From positions 4,481,501-4,541,500 of the forward strand of contig OU612074.1 in assembly GCA_914767715.1 (NCBI GenBank): DNA of 60,000 nt, read 5' to 3'. Each line of letters opens with the position of its first letter. Within the stretch, counting starts at the first letter, position 1. Source of the stretch: Membranipora membranacea (Eukaryota > Bryozoa > Gymnolaemata > Cheilostomatida > Membraniporidae). This document shows, in pieces, positions 1 through 11,074 of this stretch. Position numbers and translations under genes: made by a program. The notes under the pieces were generated by a model that was not told the origin of the DNA, searched no databases, and saw only the letters and a list, made by a program, of their open reading frames with translations.

Positions 1-753
1 CCAATAACCACTGTTGGCATCGAGTTTTGAGAAAACTTTAGACCCCCCCAGCTGGGCTAACAACTCATCCGTGGCTGGAAGAGGGTGATACGATCGTTTC
101 ACTGCCTCATTTAGTTTAGTGAAATCTACACAGAGTCTGATTTTGTTGTTTTTCTTTGGGACCACAATCGATGGAGCACACCACTCTGTGGGGCCCTCAA
201 CTCTCTTTATCACCCCTAGTTTCTCCATTCGTCTCAGTTCTTCGAGCATTGGTTTTCTTCTAGCAGCCGCTACTCTTCTGGGGATAGACTGACAATAAGG
301 AGTTGCACCATCTCTGATTTCAATTTTCACTTCGGTGTCCATGGATCCCAGTCCTGTAAATAACTTCGGAAACTTTGTAGTCCACTCTTGCTTTGACACT
401 ATTTCACCCACAAATGTTATGATTTGTAAACCCGACAAAGCTGGTTTGCCTAGTAACGGAGTGACAAGGTCTTCTATCACATACACTGTATCAGTATACA
501 CTCTGTCTGAGTATGATAGTTCTACTTGCGCTTTCCCTACCGTACGCAGTTTTGCATTCCCAGCTCCCAATAACTCTTTACCAGCTGGCAAAAGCTGCAG
601 ATTCAACAAATCTGCTAAGTGCTTAGGAATGGCCGAAACTGCAGCGCCTGAATCAACCTTCAAGCGAGTTTCTCTCCCATTGATAAAAACATCAATAAAC
701 CACGCTTTTGTCGTCTCTGTAATCGTGTCTATGTAATCGGTACTACCATATAG
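1..753 (-). CDS. Ty3/Gypsy pol, protease and start of reverse transcriptase (partial, runs off window)
   Basis: Open without a stop from the codon after the gag stop to the window edge. An aspartic-protease motif LKVDSGAAVSAIP lies near 655-630. It is followed by the start of a Ty3/Gypsy reverse transcriptase: the primer-grip-like segment around RLCVDFTKLNEAV and the D of KLDANSGYW near the left edge. The catalytic YVDD-type motif, RNase H and integrase would lie beyond position 1. In family terms, protease matures the polyprotein and RT copies the RNA. The frame is the same as gag (codon starts divisible by 3), so expression most likely depends on readthrough of the gag TGA. No frameshift or internal stop is visible, which suggests a fairly young copy. 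Confidence 0.9.
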
Positions 754-1650
754 TCAGTGAGATCCAAGGTAAAGGCTGTCCAGAATTTCGTCTTCTCGCT
801 CCTGGACTTCTGCTACTTTCTTATCTGCTTGAAACCTTCTCAGTGATTTACATACTTTTGCCCAATGTCCTATCTTTTTACATTTGTTACATTTACTACT
901 TTCTGCTGGACATTTTCCACCAAAGTGCCGCCATTTTCCACATTTCTGGCATTGACTTTTCAGCTCGAGATCATTTTTCTGCTGCCACTGTCTTCTCTTG
1001 TCAGTTGATAGGGTGTCGATGTTATTGGATTCTTCTTTATTTGAGGCTACGTTCTCTCCCATCTTTTCTGCTTGTGATTGGTGTGAGATAAACTGTTTTG
1101 CCTTTTGTATGCATAACTCAAGAGTTAGGTTTTCTATGTCAATGAGATATTTCCTTAACTCTGAATCTCTCACTCCTACCACTATTCGATCTCTGACGAG
1201 TTCTGGTTTCATAACACCGTACTCACAGTTTTCACTCTGTGTTTGTAAACGGACGACAAATGCGTGTATAGATTCGCTTGAATCTTGTACCATTTGGTTG
1301 AACACTAGTCTTTCATAAATCACGTTCTTTACTGGTTCAAAGTACTCGTCAAAAAACTTAATCACATTTGCTAGAGTTTTCTTCTTAGCAGCTACGCTCT
1401 GGTCAAATACAAACTGATTATAAACCGGAACAGCATCACTTCCCATGACTACCAACATGTGACAAATCTTTTCATCTTCTGTTGTCATAGCATCAATACC
1501 CTTTACAACTTTATAGATGGCAAACTGCTCTTTGAAAATTTTCCATTTTGCAGATAAATTGCTTGCTGTTAAATCAATGGTCTTCACAAACTTTTCTTGT
1601 TTACTTTCACTGGTAGCCATTTTAGCTGATAATTCTAATCTACAATTCAC
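754..1650 (-). CDS. Ty3/Gypsy Gag with two CCHC zinc knuckles
   Basis: A 298-codon ORF. The natural start may be Met11 (MATSESK), a usual gag opening. The central part (about residues 30-190) has the helical, LTR-Gag-like composition of retrotransposon capsids. The C-terminal nucleocapsid has two perfect C-x2-C-x4-H-x4-C knuckles at residues 234-247 and 254-267, expected to bind the element's RNA. The ORF ends in TGA followed directly by CTA, and the same frame then continues as protease. The ORF lies 5' of pol and 3' of the PBS at 1878-1886, the standard LTR-element order. It is intact from start to stop. Confidence 0.92.
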   Translation of the reverse strand: MNCRLELSAKMATSESKQEKFVKTIDLTASNLSAKWKIFKEQFAIYKVVKGIDAMTTEDEKICHMLVVMGSDAVPVYNQFVFDQSVAAKKKTLANVIKFFDEYFEPVKNVIYERLVFNQMVQDSSESIHAFVVRLQTQSENCEYGVMKPELVRDRIVVGVRDSELRKYLIDIENLTLELCIQKAKQFISHQSQAEKMGENVASNKEESNNIDTLSTDKRRQWQQKNDLELKSQCQKCGKWRHFGGKCPAESSKCNKCKKIGHWAKVCKSLRRFQADKKVAEVQEREDEILDSLYLGSH

Positions 1651-1877
1651 TTTTTTACAGTTACACTGTTCTCACTACTTTTGGCTAGGAATGTAACACA
1701 ATTCCTTTCTGCACTCTGTGAGAGCTTCTGAGATTCAACAAATCTCTCACCACTTTCTTATTCTGAGACTGATGCTTGTTTTGTGACCCGAGCAAATTCA
1801 ACTAATTTGCTAGAATCTGACCTCTGAAAAATTCCACAAATCTATCTGGTCTGAATCGAGTTCTGGTGGGTGTTATT

Positions 1878-1886
1878 CTGACACCA
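1878..1886 (-). promoter_or_regulatory. Primer-binding site, tRNA-Leu type
   Basis: On the minus strand this reads TGGTGTCAG, complementary to a tRNA 3' end ...CTGACACCA as found in several tRNA-Leu species. It sits directly after an LTR-like end (...CTACAACA) and upstream of gag, as expected for priming of minus-strand cDNA synthesis. The assignment to tRNA-Leu is inferred from nine bases. Confidence 0.6.
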
Positions 1887-2158
1887 TGTTGTAGGATGGA
1901 CTCACCAGTGGTTGGTCTTTAGATAGGTGCTCGATGGACATAAGGATGGACAGTCTTCGGTCTACAATAGGACGGATATCTCTAGCTAGGTTATTCTTGC
2001 TTCTCCTTCACTCGGTCACCATTCATAGTCTGGTTCTCTCCTTCCGTGCTCCTAGGTCGATCCCCCTCTGTAGATTTGTATATGAGTCTATCTCGACTCT
2101 ACTGATATTGTTCTCAGACTATTATTTAGTGAGTCCACTTTCACTATCTATAACACTC

Positions 2159-2790
2159 AAGACTGTATCTCTTCTTTGTGAACGCCTCTGTCACTGTGTC
2201 TTCAAACTTGTACTCCTTAAGTCTGTATCTCTTCTTTGTGAATGCCTCTGTCACTGTGTCTTCAAACTTGTACTCCTCAAGACTGTATCTCTTCTTTGTG
2301 AACACCTCTGTCACTGTGTCTTCAAACTTGTACTCCTTTTAGTCTCTATTTCTTCTTTGTGAACACCTCTGTCACTGTGTCTTCAAACTTGTACTCCTTA
2401 AGTCTGTATCTCTTCTTTGTAAACACCTCTGTCACTGTGTCTTCAAACTTGTACTCCTTAAGTCTGTATCTCTTCTTTGTGAACGCCTCTGTCACTGTGT
2501 CTTCAAACTTGTACTCCTTAAGTCTCTATTTCTTCTTTGTGAACACCTCTGTAACTGTGTCTTCAAACTTGTACTCCTTAAGTCTGTATCTCTTCTTTGT
2601 GAACGCCTCTGTCACTGTGTCTTCAAACTTGTACTCCTTAAGTTTGTATCTCTTCTTTGTGAATACCTCTGTCACTGTGTCTTCAAACTTGTACTCCTTA
2701 AGTCTGTATTTCTCCTTTGTGAACGCCTCTGTCACTGTGTCTTCAAACTTGTACTCCTTAAGTCTCTATTTCTTCTTTGTGAAAGCCCAT
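2159..2790. repeat. 60-bp tandem repeat, about 10.5 copies
   Basis: Near-identical 60-bp units containing cttctttgtgaacgcctctg and a run ending cttgtactcctta. The unit length is a multiple of three, so several frames stay open on both strands by chance. It lies inside the presumed Gypsy LTR/leader. The apparent proteins here have a 20-residue repeat and no recognisable domain, so I call it repeat, not gene. Confidence 0.9.
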
Positions 2791-2859
2791 GTCACCGTCT
2801 TGACTCGTTGGTAAATTCCTACTGAACACTAGCCAGCGAAGATAAAGATACCTATGATA

Positions 2860-3215
2860 CACTTTGACAAACCCTTGCTGTCAAAGTTGTATGTTACTCT
2901 CTGGCAAACCCTTGCTGCCAAAGTTTATGATACTACGCCTTATTAAACCCTCGCTACCAAAGTCTAAAAATGATACTCTTTGACAAACCCTTGCTGTCAG
3001 AGTTCTATGTTACCAATCTTACTACGGTGGGTCCTGCCTTATATAGGATGTAAGGATTGCTGGGTTGGCATGGTGCAATAATGCTGAGGTAGCGGACCAA
3101 AATTGCCATTTGCTGACAAGTAGAACATTTGTTATGGTTGGTACGTTGCAATGATGCTGAGGTGGCGCACCAAAATTACTGACTGCTGACAAGTAGAACA
3201 TTTGCTAGGGTTGCA
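2860..3215. repeat. Two further short tandem repeat blocks in the LTR
   Basis: From about 2860 to 3010 there are four imperfect units of 40-50 bp, each with (t/g)acaaacccttgctgtcaaag and related variants. From about 3060 to 3215 two units of about 75 bp share gctgaggt(a/g)gcg and gctgacaagtagaacattt. Repeated U3 blocks of this kind often hold transcription-factor sites, but here that is only inference. Confidence 0.7.
3037..3045 (-). promoter_or_regulatory. Candidate TATA box of the Gypsy LTR
   Basis: The minus strand reads TATATAAGG, a good TATA box. It lies about 1.15 kb upstream of the PBS in element orientation, so transcription would run toward gag. Whether it is the true start of the R region was not testable. 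Confidence 0.45.
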
Positions 3216-3624
3216 CTTCGTAATAGTGTTGACTGTTTGCTGACCATACATGAGTCATAAACCCAAGATTAATTATAAAACATATGATAAATATTGGTTA
3301 GTACATGGCATTGTAACACGTCATTTATGTAATAATAAATAATTATTAAACATGAAAATTATCTTAATTCTATTCTGAAGTTTCCAGTATGTATAGGTTA
3401 TGTTAATCATAAAATTAATAATAATTCTACTGCCATCAGTTTTTTTATGCTGCTTTCCATGACCAGATAAATAGTTACAACCGAAACCAATAATAAATTA
3501 ATAACCACAGCCTAAATTTCTACTGCTAATTGTGGTAAGATATAACAATTGTACATGACTAGTGCAGTGGCTAATAAAAAGGGGGAGGGGGAGAATAGCA
3601 TTGAATAAAATGTCACTGTTGAGG

Positions 3625-3775
3625 CAGGCAGGGTGGCGTAGTGGTTAGGATTCGATCTTCTCAATCTGAGAGTTGCAGGTTTGAGTCCCGGTCGCTACCC
3701 ATTCTGCTGAAGGAGGTGAGCTCTCCGATCAATGGCCCAGCTTGCCCACCCTTACATTGTACAAGGGTGCGCTAA
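3625..3775 (+). mobile_element. tRNA-derived SINE
   Basis: The head looks like a tRNA gene: box A TGGCGTAGTGGTTAGG and box B GGTTTGAGTCC, with GGGTGGC/GCTACCC able to pair as an acceptor stem. The T-stem does not pair well and a non-tRNA body follows, so it is a SINE rather than a functional tRNA. Confidence 0.6.
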
Positions 3776-3779
3776 TTAG

Positions 3780-3960
3780 ATGAGTCATATTATGTATCAT
3801 GTATCATGTGTCATGTATCATGTGTCATGTGTCATGTCTCATGTGTCATGTGTCATGTGTCATGTGTCATGTGTCATGTATCACGTATCACGTATCACGT
3901 ATCATCAATCTTATGTATCACGTCTCACGTCTCATGTATCACGTATCACATATCACACTT
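3780..3960. repeat. Short tandem repeat, tcatgtg/tatcacg units
   Basis: About 180 bp built from units of roughly ten bases, grading from tcatgtgtca to tatcacgta variants. All three plus-strand frames stay open across it because the repeat lacks stops. No coding function is supported. Confidence 0.85.
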
Positions 3961-3967
3961 GGGGGCC

Positions 3968-4080
3968 AACCAAACCCCAGTAGTTGATGGACTTTAGTGG
4001 GTTTTCAACCCACGACCTCCAATATCCTTCCATGGTAAAGGAATGGCGCTCTAACCAATTGAGCCACCTCCTACTCCCTC
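3968..4080 (-). mobile_element. tRNA-derived SINE head
   Basis: The minus strand reads a tRNA-like head with GGTGGCTCAATTGGTTAGAG (box A) and a box-B-like GTGGGTTGAAAACC. The head is close to that of the plus-strand SINE near 45.2 kb, suggesting one family in both orientations. Confidence 0.6.
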
Positions 4081-7000
4081 GTCATTATCACATGTGATGA
4101 ATTACACTTTGAAATTAGTTCTGGGTACCATTTACTTTACGACATGGGAATTTCATATAATAGTATCAACAGTCGATGACTCCGCAATTATACATTCCAC
4201 CATTACACACATAAAAAAACTACATCGCATGTATGTAGATTTGAAACATGGGTTTAACCTGGAGTTATGCTTTCACAGTTCTATCATGCGAGTGTCAAAG
4301 ATGGGATTATAATTGCAAGGACCTGCAAAGTCAGCAAACCATTGTCATTTATATGTATGTACAGGTAATGTGGAATAGGAATATGGAATATGCTCATGAT
4401 CTAAAATTGATAGCTAAAGATGATTGCGCAATTTATGAACAGGTATAAAAAGGAAGGTGGTATGGTGCTGCACATGTGTGATATACTAAATACAAAGAAT
4501 GATGAGACTCAGATACTATCAAGGTCCATAAATCTCCTATAGCCTATGACTACATGTAATAATTCATATAATGTATGTAAATAATAACATTCAGACGACG
4601 GGACGTTGCCGCAGCGGACAGGCGTAACATCTTAATTATGGATGGCTATTGCTGCACTTCTAGCTCTATCAACATTAGGGTTGGAACGACCTCTTGAGGT
4701 TGGAGTTGAATTTCAGATATTTGACGTCGGATTCAACCACAAACCGGATCGGATATGTGTTATGTCTGATCCGAGATGATACGTTTTTAATCAACACTTA
4801 CTCAGCATCATTTATCCCACTAAAAATGACAAGGAAGGAAGTATGATAGTCATTAATTTGTGGTTCTGATTAGATAATGGAGTTTGGCTGAAAGCACTCG
4901 GTGATCAGTAGGCAATCAATACCTATCTTATTTTCATAGCTAGTTATATTGTTGCCGATTAAGTTTGATGGATGTGTTTTTCTGCTGAAATTGAGAGAAG
5001 CATCTTTACTCAGATCGTTGTGAATAGGGACATAATTTTTCTCCAAATATGTTCCCTGTAACAAACTATCTAGTTTAATGTACAAGGTTATCCTCTTCTT
5101 CAAAGTAGGAGGACAATTCCTATCCTAATCACAGCAGAGAGTTTGGGACATATGAGCAGGGAGTTTGTTCAAACTCAATGATTACAAACATTGGGGTTTG
5201 AGTGATCCTGGCAAATTGAGTCAAGAGATATTTGCACTCATTAAATGATACCTTTCAAATATACTGTTTGTGTGATCATTGCACCGTGGCTGTTTGAGTG
5301 ATAAGTTGGTCCTTGTAAAGTATTATATCCAAGCAGATACATACGCATTTAAATTGGGGTAATGGTTCAGGGAAAAGATTGTTGACGCTGTTTATCCATG
5401 TATTCAATGACCTTAACTGTATATTATGGTGCAAAGGTACAGCTGCTTGGACTTAGCGTTTGTACGCGTTATCCGGATCCGATCCGAGGTTGAATCTAAC
5501 GACCGATTCGATATCCGATCCGAGGTTGCCTATCCCTGATCCGTTCCACCCCTAATCAACATTACAACGAAGACAAAAACGCATATATCACAACCCTGAC
5601 AACTACTGATGGCCAACTGTGTCCCAACTGCGCCAGCGGTTTTGCAACCGTTGGGCGTGTTGACCAGACACACCGCTACATCACATGACTCTGGAATCCA
5701 ACAGCATGCTATAAAGAGCATCTGTTGCCCAACCAATTCAAGCGCTACAAAACAATCGACTGCCAAACAAAGAATCTTCAGGCAAATCAAGCTAAAATAA
5801 TAAACCAGCTAAATGTAGACATCGGCCTATGTCTAATTAACCCTTCACCTCAGCTGGCCCGCATTGACCGGCGACTGACTTGCATGGCTGGAACATCTGG
5901 CCCAACCAACGCGGAATCCTCACAGGTGTTTGCCTCACCTTTTCATTTGTCCCAGTATTCATTTCTAAGCAATACACCATGGTCAAGTGATATAAATTTC
6001 CACATGTTCAAGGACTACTCTTTGGCAGCTTAAAAAAAATCAATCCTATATGCCGTGAAAAAGATGGCATTACTTAATTTATTTTCCTAAAAGCTGCCAA
6101 TATTAATGTTCACTCACAATTGAGTGATGATGATATTTTTTGATGGTGCTGGCTAATTGATGGCACTATGGTTGGTTTTCCCTAAAATGTCTTTTACCTT
6201 TCAACATTCATCAATTTGCAGTGGTGCCCAATCCATGTTTATTTCCAAGTTAGATGACGTAATTTACATTGGCAATAGCTTGTTCGAATTTACAGTAGAA
6301 AATTAATCCCTTAATTACAAAATTTTCAGAATGAGTCAGACAGCCAGAATGGTTTCATTTGTGATAATCCAAATAAATCTGAATGATAAACATGACTGAG
6401 CTAAAAACAATGCAAACAGATATTACCTTGAGAATTCCATGAAATTAAGAATTAAGCCTCATTTAATTTCGGCAATAGAATGTCAATACACAGTGTTGAG
6501 ATTAGTGTCTCTCATGGAAGAAATTTTGTTATTACACAATTGGAGCAGGGCTTATGTTTGATAATATCTACATATTGCCATGCCGGAAGCAGATTTTGTG
6601 CTTTTCTTAATCACCATGTCTTTACTCCCACAATAAATTTCCGTATTCTCGCTGAGCGCAATAAACCGAACTTAAATTGGGTATACACAAATTGGAATAC
6701 AAAAATTGGAATACAAAAATTGCTCTGCGAGTCATTAAGGGAATTGGACCAGGGGGTCACATTTCCAGTCATTATTAAGACAAGCAACAAGCGAGGAGAG
6801 AGGTCCTTGTTGAGCAATGGCATAGCCTTGTTCAACAATTACCTTTCGGGAGTTTGGGCGGGTCCAGGATGCGATCTCACAGTTGGGCTGGCGGGGCGTC
6901 TCTGGTCGTGCAGTGGATAGCGGGTACGGTGGGCATGTTTTGCCTGGGCTTTTCATGATGTTTGTGTGGTGTTCTTGTAATTAGTTGAAGGGTTGGCCGC

Positions 7001-7777
7001 CACTCTAGTCGCAGACTATCTGGCTGACCAATGCTTTTATTTAATTTATTTGAACATTTAATCGCTTAATTTAAAATTTTAATTTTTTATAGCAAAATAC
7101 AGAAAAAAAAATGTCCTCAATATCTAGTGAAAATTGCCTCAATCAATATTGAATTAGGCCGGTATTGCTTTGTACAATCTGTCTGACAATTTTTGTGGTT
7201 TTCCCTTGTACCAACCATGATACAGCATACCTAGCTTACTTGGTGTTGACAATTACCCACACATTTTTCTAAGGTACCTGTCCATGACTTACAGATCAAT
7301 GGTGATCATTTCTGGTCCCTGATAAGAGAGCAAACAGTAATACAATATTTTGAGCTTACCGCAGCTACTCTAAAATGACCTTCAGAAACTTAATTATTTT
7401 AATTTCGTAGTGATAACGACTGGTAAAGAATTTTTTGGCTCTGTTCCCTGTAGGTAGATGGATATTAGTTCAATCAAGTTCGTTGTAATTTGCCTGCATT
7501 TATGAGTTTTTGGTGCCAGTCATTATACGCAAAGGGCAGCTCCAAGTGCACGCATACCAGAGCAAATCCAATATATTTGTTTATAAAAATACAGCACAGT
7601 TGTTCAATAAGAAAAAAACAATGTTGATCTCCCACAAGACAAGTCTTATTCCTCATAATTACATAATAGAAATATATTTCATACCATGATGCATCCTTGG
7701 TAACTAATACCTGAAGATCATCATTTGAAAATTTATAAGGATGGACTTATTATGATATGTTCTTTTTGTGTTTACAG
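4081..7777. other. Non-coding stretch, no gene recognised
   Basis: Only short chance ORFs, with none showing a recognisable domain or a phase-consistent exon chain. Part of it may be intron or upstream sequence of the eIF4G-like gene that begins, as far as I can see, at 7778. Its first exon was not found. Confidence 0.5.
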
Positions 7778-9754
7778 TATCATCCTCAACAACAGATAGC
7801 ACAGCTCTCACAGTACCCAGGGCAGCCTGGATATTATCTACTTTCTGCTGGTGGCCAACCACAATCCCAAGGTTTGATGTCCTTTAAATTGATTTGTTGT
7901 GACTTACTAAGATATTTCCAACCATTGTTTTCCTAAATAAATTGAAGAACAACGATGAGATGTGAATGGAGATCTACTCTCTCAATTCAATACAATTTAT
8001 CCGATTGAATAAAAGTGAGTAATATTAGTTTGCTCATTGAAAAATCTCCGATTCACTATGGAGTTATATGAGGGCGCACCAAACTGCTGCAAGTGCAGTG
8101 TCGTAGTGTTCAATTCGACCACTTTGTTTAAAATGAGCGAATGTTACTATATAACAGTTTTTGTTTTGGCAAACATATCATATCATATCACAGGTCAAGG
8201 AGAAAAGGATTGGATAAAATGTATAGATCAATGGAGAAGGGGAGTCTTCATCCATCAAATTGTATTCTTTCAGGTATGCAGTATGCAGCTTATGCTGCTG
8301 CTGCACAAAAACAGTTGCAGCAGCAGCAGCAACCACAAGGGATCCCCATGCAAGCACCTCCACAGGGACCTCCCCAACAACAACATGGCGGTCAGCAGCA
8401 GGGACGTCCCGCTTCTCAGCCTGGTATGGGAGGTTTGCCTGTACAACAACCTAACAATGCTGCAATGAGCCAGTCTATGTCAGGCAGTTTCCCTCAAAGT
8501 CAACAACCCCAACAGCCTCAAATGGTAGCACCGATGCCTCAACAGCAAATCCAACCACGACAACCTAATCCATACACTCCTGCATTTCAACCGCCGGTGA
8601 GTAAAATACTATAATGAAGAATGCAAGTTTCTTGTTTGCTTTAAAACATAGCATAATTCTCATCGTCAGAAGTGTTTATGCGCCGCCGACAATACCTCAG
8701 GACTTTCCATAAAATGGTTCTTATCCAAGGAAACATTCATGTTAGCAAATGTTTGTATTTTCTAATATTGGTACAAAAAACTTACAGTGTGATATTTTTA
8801 CTGATATATAATGTATCCTTAGTTAACTAAGCCCATCAGAAGGTTTAATCCACAGTAACTCCATATACTGACCTAATCATCTATGTTGTTTCCACCCATT
8901 GGTTATTTTTGACAGGCTGCTTTACAAAAGAGGGAGCGCAAACCACTAGCTATAATTATCCCAGACACACACGAGACTGTGAATAAAGAAGCACTCACTA
9001 AACCTCCGACTAGTGCAGCCTCAGATTCTACTAGTAATACAAGCACGCCACCACCTAGCACAGATAGACAAATGTCCAATGAACAGGCTCAACCCGCTGC
9101 CCCCACTGAGGCAGACAAAACTGTATGTTGTTCCGTTTTTTTCTTAGATTGTATACTTAGAAGTGCCACATCCTTGCATACATAAGACAAACTGAACGAG
9201 TAATGCTTCATCGCTGTGATGCCACGGATCGAGGGAAGATCTGATTCTTAGTGTAAATTGTGCTCATTGGCCCAGAGGTTATATTAAAAGGCTAACTTAT
9301 GGAAATTTCATATTCATGTTCATATTGATTTTATTTTGTATTTTATCATCATTATTTGGAATTGGTCCTTTTAAAGGTACCTGCTGCTGAAAAGTATGTA
9401 TCTGCCACCGATAAAGCTTCCTCCCCAAAACCACCACCTAGTGAGAAGCCACAGAAAAAAAACAAAAAAACCTCTGCTACAAATAAAGCGAGATCACCTA
9501 AAACTAAAATAGCACCAAAAACTGCTGCTGTTGAAACTCAAAAATCTGTCTCAAAAATTGGTAAAACAAACAACCTGGCATGGGAAAAGTCCCCAACGAC
9601 AAGTAAACCTGATAGAGAGAGTGTAAAACAGGAGCCATCAGCTAAACTAGAGCAAACTAAACCTGTATCAGAAAGTAATCCAACTGCCAAGGAAAGTCAA
9701 AAGGAGGTAGAGAGAGTCGGCAAGGCTACAACCAAATCATCAGTAGCTACAAAG
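7778..9754 (+). CDS. eIF4G-like gene, N-terminal exons only
   Basis: Four exons with good splice sites and consistent phase: 7778-7871, 8274-8596, 8916-9122, 9377-9754. The first two encode a Gln/Pro-rich low-complexity stretch (polyQ, PQQQ and AAYAAAAQKQ runs). The third contains LQKRERKPLAIIIPDTHET, matching the conserved segment of animal eIF4G before the eIF4E-binding site (RKRERK.I.I.DP). The fourth is Lys/Ser/Pro-rich with no domain. eIF4G is the scaffold joining eIF4E, eIF4A and eIF3 for cap-dependent translation. Upstream exons, the eIF4E-binding motif, MIF4G and MA3 domains were not found before the next gene's promoter at 10.9 kb. It is therefore either a truncated paralogue or its remaining exons lie elsewhere. 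The third exon and its upstream intron are clearly homologous to 54.15-54.35 kb. Confidence 0.75.
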
Positions 9755-10878
9755 GTTCGCTATCTTTATTGCGCAGATTGTATTTCCCATTTGCCGATTG
9801 GTGGTTTTGTTGGTCCAGATCAAGTGGATAGAAAATTAGGCATTATTAGTCTATTTGGTGTCTCTAAAAGCTAAACATAAACCGTACCAAATTCTCATCA
9901 ATCATTGGGCACCACCATTACCCTACAATTATGTGATTAACTCATTCCACTATACCTATGTGGAATTGTAAGACATAATTTATATTAATATCAATCTTTT
10001 CTACCCCTATATTCATTTTATTTCATTCAAATTAACATTTTCGCTAGCAGGATGAGAAAGTTATTTACCCCTTTTTGAACCGACCTAGTTCTGAAATATA
10101 CAAGCAATTTCCCACCACCATTGAACCACCACTCTCTGGGTCACAAATCTAACCGCTGGTACTTTTCCATTGCCGAACTTGTCTACCCAAAAGTCTTGTG
10201 ACATTTTCACCCACAAAACCTAATTCATCAATGGGGTGCAGAGTCTAAGTCTGTAGCATCTGTTCTAAAAACGATGCGGAAATAAATGTTGAAAATACAG
10301 CGTTTTTTACATCTAAAGAACTCATTTTTTTCTTGAGCAATGTGACAAGGCTCAGTTATTTAATAACACAGTGGTGTGTTATAATTTGTAAAATTTACTA
10401 ACTATAACCTGGCCCTTAAGCCTCATATTTTGTAGTTATCTTATCTTACCTCTAGCATTATCTAGTACCACGGCACGCCATATGGCGAGTTATGCTAATT
10501 TACTTATCTCGTCAGTTCGCGGGTTTTTCTCGTTCCTATTATTCTAAATAACTGAAGAAGCAAATCGTCTTTTCCCAATTACCACCCTCCCACCCTAAAG
10601 TACTACCTAATGTTACTATGTTTCTCAGTGTGTGAAAGGTGACTTGGGTGCATGTGTGGTTGGTGCTAAATTTTCCGCCTTTTCTAAAGTATCAAGGCCG
10701 CTTTTCCTCCTATAAAGTTTTTGCCTGCCCATGTTGTTCTCCAGCAACTTACTGTACTTACTTAAACATTTTATTTCTAAGTTATTGGGGTTAACCAGGA
10801 AATGGCGTATTAGTCGCCCCCTTCCTATAGGGGAACCCCCAGCTATCTTGTTAATCATTGAGGTAAATGAAAAACATG
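9755..10878. other. Intron or intergenic sequence, nothing recognised
   Basis: About 1.1 kb after the last visible eIF4G-like exon. I saw no exon in a usable phase, no eIF4G core domain and no repeat structure. Confidence 0.5.
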
Positions 10879-11074
10879 TTTAAGAGGTTCTCTAAACTAA
10901 ATTTATATCTAGCTATTGTGATAGTGAGAGGGCTGTTATACAAATAAATGATCTAAAATTGCTTGCTGACACTGTACCACTATAAAAACAAGTGTATCAA
11001 CGTGACGGCTGCTAGTTCTAAAGTGAGCAGACTAACAGTCTGTCGCTGACATGTTTTAGGATGTTAGGGGAATC
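10879..11074 (+). promoter_or_regulatory. Promoter/5' leader conserved between the two RING genes
   Basis: This stretch aligns over its whole length with 48779-48975, upstream of the second RING gene. Long identical blocks include gtgtatcaacgtgacggctg and ctgctagttctaaagtgagc. A TATA-like tataaaaacaa is present in this copy near 10981. The last 90 bp before the ATG are nearly invariant. Conservation of non-coding flank shows that the duplication unit included the control region. Confidence 0.55.

Larger units (their letters stand above)
1..3250 (-). mobile_element. 5' half of a Ty3/Gypsy LTR retrotransposon
   Basis: In minus-strand order: probable 5' LTR (about 3250 to 1887), PBS (1886-1878), gag (1650-754), protease and RT (753 to the edge). 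The LTR end ...CTACAACA abuts the PBS. The far LTR boundary is not fixed because the second LTR lies outside the window, so 3250 is an estimate. Three blocks of tandem repeats lie in the presumed LTR/leader. Confidence 0.8.

Noticed and set aside
1934-2814. Plus-strand ORFs of 142 and 151 codons with Leu/Ser/Val repeats, and a minus-strand ORF with a 20-residue repeat
   Set aside because: They are the 60-bp tandem repeat read in open frames; both strands are open and there is no non-repetitive coding part.
3780-3997. Three overlapping plus-strand ORFs rich in Met-Tyr-His-Val-Ser
   Set aside because: A ten-base minisatellite without stops in any plus frame; no gene evidence.
5530-6033. Short overlapping ORFs of 63-102 codons on both strands
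   Set aside because: No recognisable domain, no splice context and overlapping frames on both strands; chance ORFs.
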